A stretch of DNA of 64,000 bases from contig NZ_CP173427.1 in the NCBI RefSeq assembly GCF_045038035.1, positions 310,001 through 374,000 of the forward strand. Direction: 5' to 3'. A model generated the notes under the pieces. That model was given only the letters and a program-made list of their open reading frames with translations, was not told the DNA's origin and ran no database searches. This DNA comes from Paenibacillus_F chitinolyticus_A. GTDB lineage: Bacteria; Bacillota; Bacilli; Paenibacillales; NBRC-103111. The position numbers were made by a program, and so were the translations under genes. Positions 16,105 to 25,102 of the stretch are shown here, piece by piece (the stretch's first letter is position 1; every line of letters starts with the position of its first letter).

Positions 16105-17364
16105 ATGGAAAAACTAATGATCGCAGGCGGACGTCCGCTCAAAGGGACAGTAACAATCAGCGGGGCCAAGAACAGTGCCGTTGCTTTAATACCCGCCGCG
16201 ATACTCGCCGAATCGACGGTTACCTTGGACAATTTGCCGCACCTTAGCGATGTGGCTATCTATACAGAAATTCTTAGCGAACTCGGGGCTTCCATCGAAT
16301 GGAACAACGAGCAGATGATTATCGATCCGAGCGCGATGAAGAGCAAGCCGATGCCCAACGGCAACGTAAAGAAACTTAGAGCCTCCTATTATCTCATGGG
16401 AGCCATGCTGGGAAGATTCGGCGAGGCCATAATCGGTCTGCCGGGCGGCTGCAATTTCGAGCCGCGTCCGATTGATTTGCATATCAAAGGGTTCGAGGCG
16501 CTGGGCGCCGAAATTTCGAATGAGAACGGCTCGCTGCATATTCGGGCCAAACAGCTCCGCGGAGCCAAAATTTATTTGGATATGGTCAGTGTAGGCGCAA
16601 CCATCAACATCATGCTTGCCGCCTCCCGTGCCAAAGGCTTCACTTTGATTGAAAATGCGGCCAAAGAGCCTGAAATTATAGATGTAGCAACACTCCTGAA
16701 CTCTATGGGAGCGAAAATCAAAGGAGCCGGAACGGAAACAATCCGCATCGAAGGGGTAGACGAGATGCACGGCTGCCGGCACTCCATTATCCCTGACCGT
16801 ATCCAGGCGGGGACCTACATGATTGCCGCAGCCGCGACGCGGGGAGACGTAACGGTAGATAATATTATTCCGAAGCATATGGAAGCGATGACGGCCAAGC
16901 TGCAGGAAATGGGCGTTGAAATTCACGAGATGGATGAGTCGATCCGCGTGGTGGGTCGAGCTCTTTACGACAGTATAGATGTAAAAGCGCTGGTTTATCC
17001 CGGCTTTGCGACGGACCTTCAATCCCCGATGACGAGTCTGCTTACGCAGACTACCGGTGTGAGCATGCTGACGGACCTTGTCTACAGCAACCGGTTCAAG
17101 CATGTGCCTGAACTGGTCCGCATGGGAGCCAAGATCAAAGTAGAGGGCCGGACAGCCATCATCGAGGGTGGCACGCTAAGTGCGGCGAAAGTGAAAGCAA
17201 GCGACCTGCGGGCAGGCGCAGCCTTGGTTATTGCGGGTCTTACCGTGCCGTCCGATGTTACGGAGGTTACAGGCGTGGAATATATTGACCGCGGTTATGA
17301 CAATCTTGTTGCTAACCTGACTTTACTTGGCGCGGAAGTATGGCGCGAGAACGGCGAAGAATAG
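16105..17364 (+). CDS. murA: UDP-N-acetylglucosamine 1-carboxyvinyltransferase
   Basis: MurA, 419 residues, transfers enolpyruvate from phosphoenolpyruvate to UDP-GlcNAc, the first committed step of peptidoglycan synthesis. The start (GGRPLKGTVTISGAKNSA) holds the conserved Lys-Asn pair. The catalytic, fosfomycin-reactive Cys is residue 116 in GLPGGCNFEPRP. ATG at 16105 with AGGGGGAAG upstream. Position between fba and rho matches the second murA paralogue of Bacillus (murAB, also called murZ), so a murAA copy is expected elsewhere in the genome. The paralogue assignment rests on context. Confidence 0.94.
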   Translation: MEKLMIAGGRPLKGTVTISGAKNSAVALIPAAILAESTVTLDNLPHLSDVAIYTEILSELGASIEWNNEQMIIDPSAMKSKPMPNGNVKKLRASYYLMGAMLGRFGEAIIGLPGGCNFEPRPIDLHIKGFEALGAEISNENGSLHIRAKQLRGAKIYLDMVSVGATINIMLAASRAKGFTLIENAAKEPEIIDVATLLNSMGAKIKGAGTETIRIEGVDEMHGCRHSIIPDRIQAGTYMIAAAATRGDVTVDNIIPKHMEAMTAKLQEMGVEIHEMDESIRVVGRALYDSIDVKALVYPGFATDLQSPMTSLLTQTTGVSMLTDLVYSNRFKHVPELVRMGAKIKVEGRTAIIEGGTLSAAKVKASDLRAGAALVIAGLTVPSDVTEVTGVEYIDRGYDNLVANLTLLGAEVWRENGEE

Positions 17365-17457
17365 GCCCGGAATAAGATAGCGGCCTTAGGGCAACACTGG
17401 GTACTAGCTTTTTAGATTTATGGAATTAATAACTTACTAGTTTGGTGGTTGAATAGA

Positions 17458-18750
17458 ATGGATATGCACCTCGCGCAGTTGGAGGCACTCAAGCTTACGG
17501 AGCTTTATAAGCTCGCCAAAAAATATCAGATCCCATACTATGGGCAGCTTAAGAAAAAAGAGCTCATCTTTTCCATTCTGCGGGCCCAGGCGGCGGAAAG
17601 CGGCCTCATGTTTATGGAAGGAGTTCTGGAGGTTCTGCAGGAGGGATTTGGATTCCTGCGTCCGATTAACTACCTTCCGAGTACGGAGGACATCTACATT
17701 TCTGCCTCCCAGATCCGTAAATTCGACCTCCGCTCAGGAGATCTTGTTTCCGGCAAATGCCGTCCGCCGAAAGAGAACGAGCGTTATTTCGGACTTCTGC
17801 ACGTGGAAGCCGTCAATGGCGAAAGCCCCGACACGGCGTCCGAACGTCTGCACTTCCCGGCTCTCACACCGCTGTATCCGCAGACGAAGGTTGTTCTCGA
17901 AACGTCTCCCGAGAAGCTCTCGACGAGAATCATGGACCTTATGGCGCCCGTCGGTCTCGGACAGCGCGGTCTGATCGTTGCGCCTCCGAAAGCGGGGAAA
18001 ACCCTGCTTCTCAAAGAAATCGCGAACAGCATTTCCACGAACTATCCGGAGATCGAGCTATTCGTTCTTCTGATCGACGAACGTCCGGAAGAAGTGACCG
18101 ATATGCAGCGTTCCGTCAAAGGGGAAGTGGTCGCTTCCACTTTCGACGAGCTGCCGGAAAATCACATCAAGGTAGCGGAGCTTGTTCTGGAACGGGCGCA
18201 GCGTCTTGTCGAACATAAGAAGGACGTCGTCATTCTTTTGGACAGCATTACCCGTCTGGCTCGAGCCTACAACCTCGTTGTTCCGCCGTCCGGCCGTACA
18301 TTGTCCGGGGGGATTGATCCGGGAGCATTTCATCGTCCGAAGCGTTTCTTCGGTGCCGCCCGGAATATCGAAGAAGGCGGCAGCCTGACCATTCTGGCCA
18401 CCGCGCTCGTCGAAACGGGATCGCGTATGGATGACGTCATTTATGAAGAATTTAAAGGCACGGGGAATATGGAGCTTCATCTGGACCGTAAACTTGCGGA
18501 ACGCCGTACATTCCCGGCTATCGATATCCGCCGTTCGGGCACGCGCCGCGAAGAAAGTCTGCTTACCAAAGAAGAACTCGAGAAGGTATGGGGATTGCGC
18601 AAGAGCATGAACGATACTTATGAATATACGGAAGCTTTTATCAAGAAACTGGGTGAGACGAAGACGAATCAGGAATTCCTGGATTCCCTGGAGACCAACA
18701 ACGGGAACGTAACGTTGGGTAAAGGGAAAATGAAAAATTCCGCTTCCTGA
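17458..18750 (+). CDS. rho: transcription termination factor Rho
   Basis: Hexameric RNA helicase of about 430 residues that ends transcription of unstructured RNA. The N-terminal Rho-N helical domain (LTELYKLAKKYQIPYYGQLKKK) is followed by the cold-shock-like RNA-binding domain (GFGFLRP) and the RecA-like ATPase with Walker A APPKAGKT, Walker B VVILLDSITR and the R-loop region GTRREE. The ATG at 17458 is preceded by GGTGG 9 bases upstream; TTG 17449 in frame is nearly on top of that site. The murA-rho-rpmE order is as in Bacillus, with an extra gene between rho and rpmE here. Confidence 0.95.
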   Translation: MDMHLAQLEALKLTELYKLAKKYQIPYYGQLKKKELIFSILRAQAAESGLMFMEGVLEVLQEGFGFLRPINYLPSTEDIYISASQIRKFDLRSGDLVSGKCRPPKENERYFGLLHVEAVNGESPDTASERLHFPALTPLYPQTKVVLETSPEKLSTRIMDLMAPVGLGQRGLIVAPPKAGKTLLLKEIANSISTNYPEIELFVLLIDERPEEVTDMQRSVKGEVVASTFDELPENHIKVAELVLERAQRLVEHKKDVVILLDSITRLARAYNLVVPPSGRTLSGGIDPGAFHRPKRFFGAARNIEEGGSLTILATALVETGSRMDDVIYEEFKGTGNMELHLDRKLAERRTFPAIDIRRSGTRREESLLTKEELEKVWGLRKSMNDTYEYTEAFIKKLGETKTNQEFLDSLETNNGNVTLGKGKMKNSAS

Positions 18751-18803
18751 GTATAGGTTGCTGAAAAATTCACTTCAATCCCCATTCAAAGGAGTACCTG
18801 ACA

Positions 18804-20066
18804 ATGAATGTGGTTTATGCGGACCCGTCCGGGAATGTATTCGATCATCCCGATTACGAAGCGCTCGGACGGAGTGCCGATCAGATTGTGGAACTATTGG
18901 AAGAAGAGCTGATCCCGCTGCCGGAGGGGGCGACTCTGGTAAGTCTGCCTCATACGAGAGCGGTCGGGATCAACACGGAAACGGGCGAAATGGAAGTTCT
19001 GCCCGGGGATTTTGCGGCCGTTGGCGCGCTTCTGCCTCAGGGCTTTACACGACTTATGCTGCCCGGTTACGTGAAAACCGATAAAGAGGAGAAGTTTCCT
19101 CTATTCGGTTACACAGCCGTCGTGTGGAAAGACGGGGCTTTCTACGTTGCCGCGGAACAGTGCGACGACCCGGAACCGTGGAACCCGCGCAACTGCGATC
19201 CGGACGAGCTGGAGGTCAGCGTTGAAAAGCTGCGCGCCCGGTATCCGGAGAACCGCCTATACGAGCACCTGTCCAAATGCGCGCTGGAATACGAATGCCT
19301 GACCGCGTCAAATACCTTCCTGAACCGCTGGGAAGGCGCGGTGCCGGTTTCTTTCTCCTGCAACGCAGGCTGCTTCGGCTGCATCTCCGAACAGCCCGAC
19401 GACAGCGGATTTCCCGCTCCGCAGACACGGATGAACTTTAAGCCGCAGGCTAAAGAACTCGCCGAGGTTATGCTGGAGCATCTCAAGACGCCGGACAGCA
19501 TTATTTCCTTCGGTCAAGGCTGCGAAGGCGAGCCGTCCACGCAGGCCAAGCTTATTATCGAGGCCATGCGCGAAGTGCGCAGCCGTACCGATATGGGCTA
19601 TATCAATATCAATACCAACGCCGGGTTAAGCGATCATATCCGCGGAATTGTAGACGCGGGGCTTGACCTCATGCGGGTCAGCACCATTTCGGCTCTCGAC
19701 GATCACTATAACGCGTACTACAAGCCGCGGGGATACACGCTCGCCAACGTCGAGAAATCGCTGAAATACGCTTCGAGCAAAGGCGTCATCACATCGATCA
19801 ACTATCTGATTTTCCCGGGTGTAACCGACCGCGAAGAAGAAGTGGAAGCGATGATCGAATTTGTGCGCCGGACCGGACTGCGTCTGATCCAGATGAGGAA
19901 TCTCAATATCGATCCGGAAAGCTATCTGAATCTGATTCCGAAAGCCCAAGGAGACATTCTGGGTATGAAGCAGATGCTGGATATTTACCGTGAGGAACTG
20001 CCCGATGTGGTGATCGGTTCGTACACGCATATACCGGCTTTCTTCGACCGTGCCCAGCGAGCTTGA
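18804..20066 (+). CDS. radical SAM protein of unknown substrate
   Basis: Radical S-adenosylmethionine enzyme, 420 residues. The cluster-binding CxxxCxxC motif is CNAGCFGC at residues 186-193, in the middle of the protein and not near the start. About 180 residues precede it, with no family I can name. Downstream are the glycine-rich FGQGCEGEP, the NTNAGL strand and a TIM-barrel-like continuation to FPGVTDREEE. I see no clear extra cysteine cluster at the C-terminus. ATG at 18804 has AAAGGAG 9 bases upstream. It lies 53 bases after rho and probably shares its transcript. The reaction is unknown. Confidence 0.85.
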   Translation: MNVVYADPSGNVFDHPDYEALGRSADQIVELLEEELIPLPEGATLVSLPHTRAVGINTETGEMEVLPGDFAAVGALLPQGFTRLMLPGYVKTDKEEKFPLFGYTAVVWKDGAFYVAAEQCDDPEPWNPRNCDPDELEVSVEKLRARYPENRLYEHLSKCALEYECLTASNTFLNRWEGAVPVSFSCNAGCFGCISEQPDDSGFPAPQTRMNFKPQAKELAEVMLEHLKTPDSIISFGQGCEGEPSTQAKLIIEAMREVRSRTDMGYININTNAGLSDHIRGIVDAGLDLMRVSTISALDDHYNAYYKPRGYTLANVEKSLKYASSKGVITSINYLIFPGVTDREEEVEAMIEFVRRTGLRLIQMRNLNIDPESYLNLIPKAQGDILGMKQMLDIYREELPDVVIGSYTHIPAFFDRAQRA

Positions 20067-20170
20067 ATAACCCCATTGCAATAAAAGATATACTCATGCT
20101 ATAATGAATTTATGTGTCATCATAACTCTGGTTCGACGAATAGATCCAGGGCGGAAAGAGGTGAATGGGA

Positions 20171-20368
20171 ATGAAACAAGGGATCCATCCCAACTATCAC
20201 GAAACAACGGTAACTTGCGCATGCGGCAACACTTTCGAGAGCGGCTCTGTTAGAGAGAACCTCCGCGTAGAGATTTGCTCCAACTGCCATCCGTTCTTCA
20301 CCGGCAAACAGAAGTTTATCGATGCCGGCGGTCGTGTGGACAAGTTCAAGAAGAAATACGGTATCTAA
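20171..20368 (+). CDS. rpmE: 50S ribosomal protein L31, zinc-binding form
   Basis: L31, 65 residues, a late-assembling protein of the large subunit near the central protuberance. It is the zinc (C+) form: CAC at about residues 14-16 and CSNC further on supply four cysteines. Such L31 is typically replaced by a zinc-free paralogue under zinc limitation. ATG at 20171 has AGAGGTG 7-8 bases upstream; an in-frame ATG two codons earlier is too close to that site. A strong terminator follows at 20406. Confidence 0.96.
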   Translation: MKQGIHPNYHETTVTCACGNTFESGSVRENLRVEICSNCHPFFTGKQKFIDAGGRVDKFKKKYGI

Positions 20369-20405
20369 TTCGAGGTTTTTCCTCAATTCGGATTGCATAA
20401 CACAA

Positions 20406-20465
20406 CCCCCCGGGGCCATCCTAATAGCGTGCCTTGCACGAAGCAGGATACCAAGGGGGGTTTTT
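20406..20465 (+). terminator. three-tier hairpin terminator after rpmE
   Basis: Nested arms CCCCCC/GGGGGG, ATCCT/AGGAT and GTGC/GCAC with a CTT tip, then TTTTT. The right arm AAGGGGGG could also act as the ribosome binding site for the lipoprotein frame that follows. Confidence 0.75.
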
Positions 20466-20468
20466 GCT

Positions 20469-20870
20469 TTGGGAAACGTTATTGTCAAGCGGTTCGCAGG
20501 AGGCTTATTGGCCGGTCTTGTGATGGCCGCAGCCATAACCGGATGCAGTCCGGGTCAGCCGGCCGGTCCGAAAGCGTACAATTACTCCAGCGACGGATAT
20601 TTGGGCACGACAAGCGCAAATCCGAATCTGGCGTTAAACCCGGGCTACCACACTTACCAAGCCGATTCTGACATCGCGCTGTCGGTGTTGGGAAGGCTGA
20701 AGGGCGTTGTGGACACTCATCTTCAGTTTAACGGTCCGATCGGTTACGTTAAGCTCACCGTCCCTTCCGGAATGCCGCAGGAGAAAGCCGCCGCGATCCG
20801 GGCACAGGCCGAGCAGGATCTGCACACGCAATTGCCGAGATACCGCTTTATCGTTACCGTTAAACGGTAG
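20469..20870 (+). CDS. predicted lipoprotein of unknown function
   Basis: Frame of about 133 residues starting at TTG 20469. It begins with a basic and hydrophobic signal (VKRFAGGLLAGLVMAAA) that ends in the lipobox ITGC, so it is probably a membrane-anchored lipoprotein. The mature part has a Tyr/Ser/Asn-rich linker and a C-terminal region with alternating hydrophobic residues ending in YRFIVTVKR. That tail recalls sporulation lipoproteins of the YhcN/YlaJ type, but the resemblance is weak. The only binding-site candidate is AAGGGGGG, the right arm of the rpmE terminator. No ATG is available near the signal. The gene is probable; its start is uncertain. Confidence 0.6.
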   Translation: MGNVIVKRFAGGLLAGLVMAAAITGCSPGQPAGPKAYNYSSDGYLGTTSANPNLALNPGYHTYQADSDIALSVLGRLKGVVDTHLQFNGPIGYVKLTVPSGMPQEKAAAIRAQAEQDLHTQLPRYRFIVTVKR

Positions 20871-20927
20871 CAAAACGCTTTTATTCCAGGATCTTGTCGC
20901 TGTCTTCTGGTAAGTTTCTCCCCGGAG

Positions 20928-20956
20928 TTGCACTTTGCTTCACAATGGGCTATACT
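20928..20956 (+). promoter_or_regulatory. promoter of the SRP RNA gene
   Basis: TTGCAC at 20928-20933, a 17-base spacer and TATACT at 20951-20956. The expected start, 7 bases later, falls at the predicted 5' end of the RNA. Confidence 0.75.
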
Positions 20957-20963
20957 TATTTTT

Positions 20964-21230
20964 GCCGTGCTAGACGGGGAGGTAGCGGTGCCCTGTTGCC
21001 CGCAATCCGCTGTAGCGGGGTTGAATCCCTGTTAGAGGTACTGTCGATGTGAGGTCTGGCCTTTACACGTGGTGTTGAGAGTCGGGTCCTTCGCAATGAG
21101 CACCAGTGAACCCGGTCAGGTCCGGAAGGAAGCAGCCGTAAGCAGGACCGCCCATGTGCCGAGGGGTTGCCTAACTTGAGCTAACGATAAAGGTACGTTC
21201 GTATCGCTTTATCAATAACAGGTGCACGGC
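20964..21230 (+). ncRNA. scr: signal recognition particle RNA, long Bacillus type
   Basis: The 7S-like RNA scaffold of the signal recognition particle, about 267 bases, close to the 271 of B. subtilis scRNA. The universal apical domain is visible as GTCAGGTCCGGAAGGAAGCA near 21116-21135. The terminal arms GCCGTGC (20964-20970) and GCACGGC (21224-21230) pair and set the ends, and an Alu-like 5' domain is present, as in spore-forming Firmicutes. It is flanked by its own promoter and terminator. The gene precedes dnaX, as in Bacillus. Confidence 0.93.
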
Positions 21231-21252
21231 CTTATATAAGATTACAAAAAAC

Positions 21253-21282
21253 GAGCCTTCCGGCAGCGGAGGGCTTTTTTTG
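21253..21282 (+). terminator. SRP RNA terminator
   Basis: GAGCCTTCCG pairs with CGGAGGGCTT around GCAG and is followed by a T run. Confidence 0.75.
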
Positions 21283-21418
21283 CGTTCTCTTTTTCTACAT
21301 AAAAATGACAGTTCGTCGATTTTTGTTTTCCAATAGAAGGAAATTGCTAAAAATGAGAGAATAGGTAAACATTCGCAGTCTTTCGGCTTAAAGCTGTTAT
21401 AAAGAGGGGGAAGGACAA

Positions 21419-22867
21419 ATGTTGGATGCCAGCCTTCATCATATAGGGGTGTTCATTTCCGCAGCTGAGCTGGGAGTAAGATTGGAAGAAATGTTCAAGG
21501 GCTGTTTGATTGTAGCCAATGCTCACAATGAGATGGTGTACGTAAACGAACCATTTTTGAAACGTACCGGATATACCGCGGAGGACATGAAAATGGCGCC
21601 TTTTTCGGAGGTCATCCAACTTCCTGAACCGGTTGACCGTTTTTATAGCCGGCATTTCGATACAGATAGCGATAAGACGGACACCAAGTATCCTATCGCG
21701 ATCGTAAAAGACAGTCAGGGGTTTATCCAGCTGCAGAAATGCAGCATGCTGTTTGCGGAAGTGAACAGCGAGCCTCATTACCTCTTTCTGCTCGACGACC
21801 TGGAGGAAATGTCGGAACAAAATTTGCTTCAGCGTTTCTCGGGTACCTTTTTAAGGGATGTCAATCTGGGCGTTCTGCTCATAGATACCGAATTCCGGCT
21901 CGTGGATATCAGCGATATGGCCTGCCGGGTGCTGGGCTTTCATAAAGAATCCATCCTGTTCAAAAGAATAGAAGATATCTTTGCTTCGGTCCCTCCGGAA
22001 CACCGGCTTGTCGAGAGAACTCTTCTGGACGGCAGAATCGTAAGGAATCATGCGGTGTCTTGGATGAACAATCAAGAACGGTACGAACTGCTGCTGGACT
22101 CCAACTTACTGAGGGACAATGAAGATCAAATCGTTGGCGCTTACATTATTTTTAAAGATGTGACCAACCTACGGTCTCTTGAGGCCCAGGTTCAGCGGAG
22201 CGACCGCCTGGCCATGATCGGACAGATTGCCGCGGGTACGGCGCACGAAATCAGAAATCCGTTAACGTCGATTAAGGGATTTTTGCAGGTGCTTAAGAAG
22301 ACGTTCGAATCCAAGGATATGGCCAAAGAGCAGGGTTATATCGATGTCATGCTGGATGAGATCAACCGGGTAAACGAACTGGTTAACGAATTTCTTCTCC
22401 TCGGCAAGCCTAAGAACGTTCTGCTGCAGAAAATCGACGTTTCCACGGTAATCAAAGGAATACTGCCGATCATCAACAATGAGGCGATTCTGCATAAAGT
22501 ACACATGAACTATGAGGAATCCAGCGGGCTGCCGCCCGTTATCGCCGACCAGGAGCTTTTAAAGCAGGTTTTTCTGAATATATGCAAAAACGGCATTGAG
22601 GCGCTGACGGATGGAGGTACCCTGACCATAGCGGAAAAACTTGATCCCGACGGCAGATTCGTGAATATCGAAGTGCACGATACGGGCCCCGGAATCCCGG
22701 TTTATGTCATCGATAAAATATTCGATCCGTTCTTTACGACCAAAGAGGAAGGAACGGGACTCGGACTGTCGGTCTGCCAACGGATTATCCACGATATGGG
22801 CGGTCATATACGCGTATCGTCCAAAGGCTACGGAACGACCTTCACTGTCAGCATCCCCTGTATCTGA
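21419..22867 (+). CDS. cytosolic PAS-domain sensor histidine kinase, possibly a sporulation kinase
   Basis: Histidine kinase of 482 residues without membrane segments. Two PAS-like domains (about 20-130 and 140-250) precede the dimerisation/phosphoacceptor domain, with His276 in TAHEIRNPLTSIKGF, and the ATPase domain with N (NICKNGIEA), G1 (DTGPGIP), F (FDPFFTTK) and G2 (GTGLGLS) boxes. The architecture matches cytosolic kinases that feed Spo0F (KinA or KinE type); no partner regulator is adjacent, which fits an orphan phosphorelay kinase. The H-box context also resembles NtrB-like kinases. ATG at 21419 with GGGGGAAGG upstream. This gene is not between the SRP RNA and dnaX in B. subtilis. Kinase call firm, sporulation role inferred. 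Confidence 0.88.
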   Translation: MLDASLHHIGVFISAAELGVRLEEMFKGCLIVANAHNEMVYVNEPFLKRTGYTAEDMKMAPFSEVIQLPEPVDRFYSRHFDTDSDKTDTKYPIAIVKDSQGFIQLQKCSMLFAEVNSEPHYLFLLDDLEEMSEQNLLQRFSGTFLRDVNLGVLLIDTEFRLVDISDMACRVLGFHKESILFKRIEDIFASVPPEHRLVERTLLDGRIVRNHAVSWMNNQERYELLLDSNLLRDNEDQIVGAYIIFKDVTNLRSLEAQVQRSDRLAMIGQIAAGTAHEIRNPLTSIKGFLQVLKKTFESKDMAKEQGYIDVMLDEINRVNELVNEFLLLGKPKNVLLQKIDVSTVIKGILPIINNEAILHKVHMNYEESSGLPPVIADQELLKQVFLNICKNGIEALTDGGTLTIAEKLDPDGRFVNIEVHDTGPGIPVYVIDKIFDPFFTTKEEGTGLGLSVCQRIIHDMGGHIRVSSKGYGTTFTVSIPCI

Positions 22868-22953
22868 TCCCCGCGCTTTCCGAGTTTTATTCCCGCTCGG
22901 GTTATAGTATAATGGGTTCAATAATTCAGAACGAATTATTGGAGAGTAAACCT

Positions 22954-24693
22954 ATGACACATATTGCTTTATACCGGACTTGGCGATCCCAAGCATTCCG
23001 GGAGTTAGTCGGCCAGAAGCCGATCGTACAGACGCTGCAGAATTCTCTGCGTGAACAACGATTTACCCATGCTTATTTATTCAGCGGTCCCCGCGGTACA
23101 GGGAAGACGAGCGCGGCCAAGATTTTGGCCAAAGCCGTTAACTGTGTGCACGGGCCTGCCGAAGAACCGTGCAATGAATGTGAGGCCTGCATCCGGATCT
23201 CCCAGGGCTCGGTCATGGACGTCGTCGAAATCGATGCCGCATCGAATCGCGGTGTCGAAGAGATTCGCGACATCCGGGACAAAGTGAAATATGCACCGAC
23301 GGAAGTTCGGTACAAAGTATATATCATCGACGAAGTCCATATGCTGACCACCGAAGCTTTCAACGCTCTCCTCAAGACGTTAGAGGAGCCGCCGGCTCAC
23401 GTTATCTTTATTTTGGCTACAACGGAACCTCACAAGCTTCCCGCTACTATCATCTCCCGCTGCCAGCGGTTTGATTTCCGCCGCGTGTCGATGGAAGAGC
23501 AGGTCGGGCGGCTCGCCTACGTGTGCCGTGAAGAGAACATCGCTATCGAAGAAGAGGCTCTTCACTACATTGCGCGCCTGTCGGAAGGCGGAATGCGGGA
23601 TGCCTTAAGCTTGCTGGACCAGGCATCTTCTTTTGCCGTGGGAACCATTGCCGCAAGCGATGTGGTTGCCATGACGGGCGGCCTGGCATCGGATCAGTTT
23701 GAGAAACTGGTCGGAAGCATGAAGGAGCAGGACATTGGCGCCGCACTCGAGCTGATCGATCAGTTTATGCAGGAAGGCAAGAGCGCGGATAAATGTATGG
23801 AGAACCTGATCCATTATTTCCGCGATCTTCTGATGATCCGTCTCGTTCCGGATTCGTCCGTGCTGACGGAACGCGTTTTCGATGTCGCCCGGCTGGATCA
23901 GGTTGCGTCCCGTTTCGGGACCGATCAGCTTATCACGATCATCGAAGTGCTGAATCAGTACCAAAGCGAGATGAAATATTCCGTGCAGCCGCAGACGATC
24001 TTGGAAGTCGCGGTTATGAAAGCATGCGGAGCCATTGCTTCGGGAGGCGGAAGCCGCCCGTCTGAGGCCGCGCCGGTTTCCCGCTCGGCGGCTGAGCCGG
24101 AACCGGAAGCCCTGTCCCAGCTTACCCGCAGAATCCAGCAGCTGGAAGAGCAGCTTGCCAAGCTGATGCAAGGGGGAGTCCCCGTTGCGGGTGCGCAGCA
24201 AGCGGCCCGGTCTCCGGTAGCGCCGCGTTCTTCTAACGCCGCGGTGCGCAAGGCTTCGGTCAGGCTGGACGATTTCACGGCCGCAGTCGAAAGCCACCAC
24301 ACCCGGGCCCTGCTCGGCAAGTGGACGCAGATTCTGGCTATGGTCAAGGAACGGAAGATCACCGTTCATGCCTGGCTGGTGGACGGAGAGCCCGTCGCGA
24401 TTCATGGGGACACGGTTCTGGTGGCCTTCAAAAGCGCAATGCACCGTGATACGACAGAGAAACCGGCCAATAAGCAGCTGATTGAGCAGGTGATTTCCGA
24501 AGCGCTCGGAGAAACGCTTAAGCTGGCGACCGTCATGCAGAAAGAATGGAAGGAAGCCCGCGAAGGCGCCTCCGAGCCTGCCAGGGAAGAAATGACGCTG
24601 CAAGCCGAAGACTCGGAACCCGATAAGGAACCGTGGGTGGACGAAGCGATCAAGCTGTTCGGCGAAGATCTGGTGAGCATTAAGGATGAATAA
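22954..24693 (+). CDS. dnaX: DNA polymerase III subunits gamma and tau
   Basis: Clamp-loader ATPase subunit, 579 residues. The AAA+ module has Walker A GPRGTGKTSAAK, a four-cysteine zinc element (CVHGPAEEPCNECEAC), Walker B IIDEVHML and the sensor 1 and SRC motifs (TTEPHKLP, SRCQRF). A coiled stretch (TRRIQQLEEQLAKLM) and a divergent C-terminal domain follow, as expected for tau, which contacts the polymerase and helicase. I do not see an obvious programmed frameshift site for gamma. ATG at 22954 has GGAGAG upstream; the in-frame extension to 22912 is not supported. A TATAAT lies at 22908-22913. It leads dnaX-ebfC-recR. Confidence 0.95.
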   Translation: MTHIALYRTWRSQAFRELVGQKPIVQTLQNSLREQRFTHAYLFSGPRGTGKTSAAKILAKAVNCVHGPAEEPCNECEACIRISQGSVMDVVEIDAASNRGVEEIRDIRDKVKYAPTEVRYKVYIIDEVHMLTTEAFNALLKTLEEPPAHVIFILATTEPHKLPATIISRCQRFDFRRVSMEEQVGRLAYVCREENIAIEEEALHYIARLSEGGMRDALSLLDQASSFAVGTIAASDVVAMTGGLASDQFEKLVGSMKEQDIGAALELIDQFMQEGKSADKCMENLIHYFRDLLMIRLVPDSSVLTERVFDVARLDQVASRFGTDQLITIIEVLNQYQSEMKYSVQPQTILEVAVMKACGAIASGGGSRPSEAAPVSRSAAEPEPEALSQLTRRIQQLEEQLAKLMQGGVPVAGAQQAARSPVAPRSSNAAVRKASVRLDDFTAAVESHHTRALLGKWTQILAMVKERKITVHAWLVDGEPVAIHGDTVLVAFKSAMHRDTTEKPANKQLIEQVISEALGETLKLATVMQKEWKEAREGASEPAREEMTLQAEDSEPDKEPWVDEAIKLFGEDLVSIKDE

Positions 24694-24728
24694 GGGATCA
24701 GCCCCATTAAGACGAAGGAGTTGGGAAT

Positions 24729-25040
24729 ATGAATAACATGAACCAAATGATGAAACAAGTGAAGAAAATGCAGGAACAGATGCTGAAAGTCCAAGAGGAA
24801 CTCGGGAGCAAAACCGTCGAAGGAACGGCCGGTGGCGGCGTGGTTACGGTCACTGCGAACGGGCATAAGAAAGTGACGGCAATCGCCATTAAGCCGGAAG
24901 CGGTCGATCCGGACGATGTTGAAATGCTGCAGGACCTTGTTCTGACAGCCGTGAACGATGCGCTGAACAAAGCGGAGGAACTGGCCGGCAAAGACATGGG
25001 TAAATTTACGGGCGGAATGAATATTCCCGGACTGTTTTAA
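24729..25040 (+). CDS. ebfC: YbaB/EbfC family nucleoid-associated protein
   Basis: DNA-binding protein of 103 residues, forming a tweezer-like dimer in this family. The Met- and Lys-rich N-terminal helix (NNMNQMMKQVKKMQEQM) is followed by the beta-strand core VTVTANGHKKVTAI. ATG at 24729 with AAGGAG 9 bases upstream. It sits 35 bases after dnaX and before recR, the arrangement of yaaK in B. subtilis, suggesting a link to recombination or replication; the exact role is unsettled. A weak hairpin with six T residues lies just downstream. Confidence 0.94.
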   Translation: MNNMNQMMKQVKKMQEQMLKVQEELGSKTVEGTAGGGVVTVTANGHKKVTAIAIKPEAVDPDDVEMLQDLVLTAVNDALNKAEELAGKDMGKFTGGMNIPGLF

Positions 25041-25047
25041 GGTAGAG

Positions 25048-25069
25048 GGCTTCGTAAGAAGCCTTTTTT
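25048..25069 (+). terminator. weak intra-operon terminator
   Basis: GGCTTC pairs with GAAGCC around GTAA and is followed by six T residues, between ebfC and recR. The 6-bp stem suggests partial termination only. Confidence 0.45.
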
Positions 25070-25102
25070 CCATCTTTATTTACAAAAAGGAGAAACCCCG
25101 CG

